From positions 33,877-97,876 of the forward strand of contig JAUIAH010000030.1 of the NCBI GenBank assembly GCA_030425385.1: DNA of 64,000 nt, given 5' to 3'. A program made the position numbers and the translations under genes. The notes below the pieces were generated by a model, which saw only the letters and a list, made by a program, of their open reading frames with translations, did no database searches and was not told the origin of the DNA. The stretch comes from Verrucomicrobiia bacterium. GTDB lineage: Bacteria > Verrucomicrobiota > Verrucomicrobiia > Verrucomicrobiales > DEV007. Below, in pieces: positions 61,901 to 64,000 of this stretch. The first letter of the stretch is position 1. Every line of letters starts with the position of its first letter.

Positions 61901-62595
61901 GGCTCCTCCTCGCCATCGGCGGCGGCATCGTGATCGGCGTGACCCTCTCTTTCCTTTTCCGGTCGCAACCCTCACCCGTAGAGGAATTGTTAGTGATTCA
62001 GGAATCGATGCAAGGAGTACCCTTTCGGGATCTCGTCTACGAAGTGACTGGGCACCAGGTCCTGCCACAGGATGCCGATTCTGAGCGTCTGTTAGAAGCG
62101 GTTCGCGAAGCCGCAGAACGCACGCGGGTGTTTCTCAGCGCGCCCGACAGTCCGGCCCGCGAACAACGCCGCATCAATGAAGTCAGCCGATTTGCCGAAG
62201 AGCATCTCTTGGACTGTCTCCATGCGGTGCCTGGACTGCGTTGTGAGATCCCGGCCGATGCCGAAGGCAAACGGCGTCGCTCGGGTTATCCGGATCTGTT
62301 AGTCACGGATGAAGTGTCCGGACGACGAGTCTATCTCGATCCCAAGCTTTATGAAGCCGGAAGCGAGACCAGCTCACTTCGCACCTTCTATTTCCAAGCC
62401 AAGCGCGAGACCAGCAAGATTCAATACGATGCGCACCACTGGTTGCTCGGTTTCCGGCACGATGGGCAAACGGGTCAGTGGCAAATCGAGCAAGTGGCCC
62501 TGGTGGATCTGCACGACTTTGAGATCGGACTCAAAGTCGAATTTCAGGGGTCGAACCGCGATCTCTATCGGCCAGAACTCCTCCTGGATCCATGA
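61897..62595 (+). CDS. Membrane-anchored protein with PD-(D/E)xK-nuclease-like motif
   Basis: A 232-residue protein with an N-terminal membrane helix (MRLLLAIGGGIVIGVTLSFL) and a soluble domain of about 190 residues. The part 'GYPDLLVTDEVSGRRVYLDP' followed by KLY looks like the PD-x(n)-(D/E)xK core of restriction-endonuclease-like folds: Asp in YPDLL, then DPK on the next strand. The segment 'AKRETSKIQYDAHHWLLGF' could supply the later fold elements. The Asp-Pro-Lys spacing is non-standard, so catalysis is uncertain. It is coupled to deoB by ATGA and to the next gene by ATGA. A periplasmic nuclease providing nucleosides for DeoB would be a logical role, but this is inference. Confidence 0.65.
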   Translation: MRLLLAIGGGIVIGVTLSFLFRSQPSPVEELLVIQESMQGVPFRDLVYEVTGHQVLPQDADSERLLEAVREAAERTRVFLSAPDSPAREQRRINEVSRFAEEHLLDCLHAVPGLRCEIPADAEGKRRRSGYPDLLVTDEVSGRRVYLDPKLYEAGSETSSLRTFYFQAKRETSKIQYDAHHWLLGFRHDGQTGQWQIEQVALVDLHDFEIGLKVEFQGSNRDLYRPELLLDP

Positions 62596-63185
62596 GGATC
62601 GATCTCCTTGCCAATCTGGACCATCAGGCCAAGACTTCAAGGGATGCAAACACGCTTGGCAAAGAAGAAATTAACAAAACCAAATATTCAAGATTCCCAA
62701 ACGACCTGCACATATATCCGGTGATATATCGCACGTGTCGTATATACAATGTTACCCTCGAAAAAATGGTTGAGCAGAAACATGATCCTGCTTTCAATAA
62801 ACTAATCGGCTTTCTCCAACGGATCCCTGCTACTTACGGATTTATCGGATCTGGATTTGGTGAGGGCGGAGATTGGTGGGTGAAGTTTACTATCAATCCT
62901 GATCACAAGTACTCTTGGCACGCAGTCCAAGAGCTAGGCTGCATTCTGAATTACCTATCAATTAATGATCGTTTGCCAACCGCATTCAAACCTGTATCAC
63001 CTGCGCCTTACATGAACGGCGGTCCTCACAATTACCTGGCATGGGTGATCGAAGGGAATAACAGGGAGATTTCACCTGATCTTTGCGCAGAGTGGTTAGA
63101 GGGACGCATGCCTAGTCCGGTTGAAGATCTTTCCAATTGGGTCGTGGACGAAGACTTTCCTTACATACCTGAACACCAGAATTAA
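62592..63185 (+). CDS. Hypothetical protein, probable cassette gene
   Basis: A 197-residue protein without a known domain. It contains 'GFGEGGDWWVKFTINPDHKY', 'ELGCILNYLSINDRLPTAFK', 'PYMNGGPHNYLAWVIEG' and 'DLCAEWLEGRMPSPVEDLSN', a pattern seen in small hypothetical proteins scattered among bacteria. From about 62660 the DNA becomes distinctly AT-rich compared with the deoB genes, while the first 20 codons keep host-like composition. The ATG at 62592 may therefore be a fusion of native 5' sequence with an inserted gene. The stop is followed at once by an attC-like site. An immunity or toxin-partner role is possible but unsupported. Confidence 0.7.
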   Translation: MRIDLLANLDHQAKTSRDANTLGKEEINKTKYSRFPNDLHIYPVIYRTCRIYNVTLEKMVEQKHDPAFNKLIGFLQRIPATYGFIGSGFGEGGDWWVKFTINPDHKYSWHAVQELGCILNYLSINDRLPTAFKPVSPAPYMNGGPHNYLAWVIEGNNREISPDLCAEWLEGRMPSPVEDLSNWVVDEDFPYIPEHQN

Positions 63186-63188
63186 ACA

Positions 63189-63315
63189 GGGTAACAAGGC
63201 GCGGCTCCGAATCCCGGCTCCGGTTTGTTGTTGAAATGCTCTCTTTTAAGTCTAACATGAAGTCCGCAGTCGCAGTCCTCTGTCAGCCGGGATTCGGAGC
63301 GCTTTGACGTTAGCC
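63189..63315. repeat. attC-like integron recombination site
   Basis: The site starts with GGGTAAC (R''-like, 63189-63195) and ends with GTTAGCC (R'-like, 63309-63315), complementary at 6 of 7 positions. Between them GCTCCGAATCCCGGCT (63204-63219) and its perfect complement (63285-63300) form the inner stem, and AAGGCGC pairs with GCGCTTT outside it, with unpaired G residues on one side. Length (127 bases), core boxes and asymmetric stem all fit attC. No integrase gene is in the window. Confidence 0.6.
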
Positions 63316-63328
63316 AGACAAAGGATCG

Positions 63329-63357
63329 TTGACCCGGTGAGGTAGATCGTCTATCCT
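63329..63357 (+). promoter_or_regulatory. Sigma-70-type promoter of the toxin-antitoxin cassette
   Basis: TTGACC (63329-63334) and TATCCT (63352-63357) are separated by exactly 17 bases. The antitoxin ATG is at 63364, 6 bases after the -10 box, so transcription would start at or next to the start codon and give a leaderless mRNA. No ribosome-binding site precedes the ATG, in agreement. Confidence 0.7.
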
Positions 63358-63363
63358 GACAGC

Positions 63364-63582
63364 ATGCCTGCTGGATTTCCAGAACTCGACAAGCTCCCTG
63401 TAGACGAGAAGATGATTCTTGCTGCTGAGCTGTGGGGTGAAGCCACAGCGGATGATGTGGTTGGCCAACCTGATCCAAGAATTGTAGCAGCCCTAGAAGA
63501 GCGCATGGAGCAGTATCGGCGCGATCCTGGCTCGGCTTTGCCTTGGGAAGAGGTTAAGCGCCGAGTAAGACAGCATGGATGA
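63364..63582 (+). CDS. Addiction-module antitoxin (TIGR02574/PF09720 type)
   Basis: A 72-residue protein of the 'putative addiction module component' family: 'LPVDEKMILAAELWGEA' at the N-terminus, 'RIVAALEERMEQYRRDPGSA' in the middle and 'LPWEEVKRRVRQ' at the end. Such small antitoxins pair with RelE/ParE toxins and wrap around them through the C-terminal helix. The ATG is probably leaderless, placed right behind its own promoter. The stop overlaps the toxin start by 8 bases. Confidence 0.88.
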   Translation: MPAGFPELDKLPVDEKMILAAELWGEATADDVVGQPDPRIVAALEERMEQYRRDPGSALPWEEVKRRVRQHG

Positions 63583-63880
63583 GGTCATTTGGACGCTCGG
63601 TGCCACTTCGGACCTGCAGGAGATCTACTCTGAAGTTGGGGATCTACGTGGGGACGAGCTTCTCACAAGGGCAGAGGCAGCGTTGTCTCTGCTAAGAGTG
63701 TTCCCAGAGCAAGGCCCTGTGTATGTTGGGACTCTACGCCGATTGTTAGTTGGGCGAGATCGTAGGTATGGGCTCTTCTACGTTATAGAAGGACGTCGGC
63801 TAGTAGTATCGGCTTTCGTCGACCTCCGCCAGGATCCTGAAGTGATTTCGACCATGCTACGGAAGCGGACAAATGGCTAA
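63575..63880 (+). CDS. RelE/ParE-family toxin
   Basis: A 101-residue basic protein with the RelE/ParE fold pattern: 'WTLGATSDLQEIYSEVG' (N-terminal strand and helix), 'ALSLLRVFPEQGPVYVGTLR' and 'LVGRDRRYGLFYVIEGRRLV', then 'VSAFVDLRQDPEVISTML'. The RLLVGRDRRYGLFYVIE stretch resembles ParE-type toxins, which poison DNA gyrase, while RelE types cleave mRNA; which applies cannot be told. Overlap with the antitoxin and a shared promoter make this a type II module. TA pairs are common stabilisers of integron cassette arrays. Confidence 0.88.
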   Translation: MDEVIWTLGATSDLQEIYSEVGDLRGDELLTRAEAALSLLRVFPEQGPVYVGTLRRLLVGRDRRYGLFYVIEGRRLVVSAFVDLRQDPEVISTMLRKRTNG

Positions 63881-63887
63881 TCGGGTA

Positions 63888-64000
63888 GGCGGAGGGTTTT
63901 AACCTCCGCCCCCCACACCACCGGCCATACGGGTCCGTAACACGGCGGTTCCGAGATGTTATATCACCGTTAGGTGATGACTGGTCCCCTTTGTTGGGAA
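63888..64000. other. Structured non-coding end of window
   Basis: Begins 8 bases after the toxin stop with an 8-bp hairpin, GGCGGAGG-GTTTTAA-CCTCCGCC (63888-63910). The motif GGGTCCGTAACACGGCGGTT follows and then an ATCACC-GTTA-GGTGAT palindrome near 63964. The pieces recall leader or boundary sequences of mobile elements, and GTTAGGT fits an attC R' box, but the region runs off the window and I cannot assign it. Confidence 0.4.

Overview
The window looks like a piece of a Verrucomicrobiota (PVC superphylum) chromosome of moderate GC content. The argument rests on gene families, not on a marker gene: a divergent pair of very large PVC-type heme-binding (CxxCH) proteins with HEAT repeats, a CE15-type glucuronoyl esterase, secreted proteins with dockerin, cohesin-like or thrombospondin-3-like repeats, many signal peptides and lipoproteins, and a MarC protein. 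There is no rRNA gene. One tRNA gene is present, a selenocysteine tRNA candidate.

Region 1 (1-14990) is redox and stress metabolism: the end of an SDR dehydrogenase, thioredoxin, a zinc alcohol dehydrogenase divergent from a NemR-like TetR regulator, a tripartite RND efflux operon downstream of the regulator, a YqjM-type old yellow enzyme, an AraC regulator followed by a decayed trpF-like pseudogene, NmrA-type oxidoreductases, a DUF1772 membrane protein and MarC. A NemR-box-like palindrome lies between adh and tetR, and a half-site lies before the efflux genes, so the regulator, dehydrogenase and pump may form one electrophile-response unit.

Region 2 (15145-19257) is a sigma factor followed by a secreted beta-helix protein ending in a dockerin-like segment and then a secreted cohesin-like protein. 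Region 3 (19375-35308) is a 16-kb secretion and protease island: TpsB, a membrane anti-sigma-like protein and an atypical sigma factor in one operon, a divergent TpsA exoprotein, a CHAT/TPR lipoprotein, a subtilase with an N-terminal propeller-like half, and a 2011-residue subtilase/VWA protein.

Region 4 (35596-37261) is a complete tripartite HipBST toxin-antitoxin module with two palindromic operators. It is separated by a terminator from a four-gene operon (37515-41215) with two divergent ATP-grasp ligase-like proteins, an ADP-ribosylation/crystallin-J1-like protein and a HEAT-repeat protein. This operon is the best candidate here for an undescribed system. Next come a selC-like tRNA, a flavoprotein of the kind often fused to SelD, a GT2 glycosyltransferase and a secreted protein of unknown function.

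Region 5 (45100-62600) carries housekeeping and catabolic genes: a tandem intergenic repeat, a prolyl oligopeptidase, a cyclophilin, a CE15 esterase, the two heme-binding proteins, an SGNH-like protein, a non-catalytic aldehyde dehydrogenase half, phosphopentomutase and a membrane-anchored nuclease-like protein. The right end (62592-64000) looks like mobile cassette DNA: an AT-richer hypothetical gene, an attC-like folded site, and a type II toxin-antitoxin pair with its own promoter that is probably leaderless.

All family assignments come from reading motifs by eye; no database search was possible.
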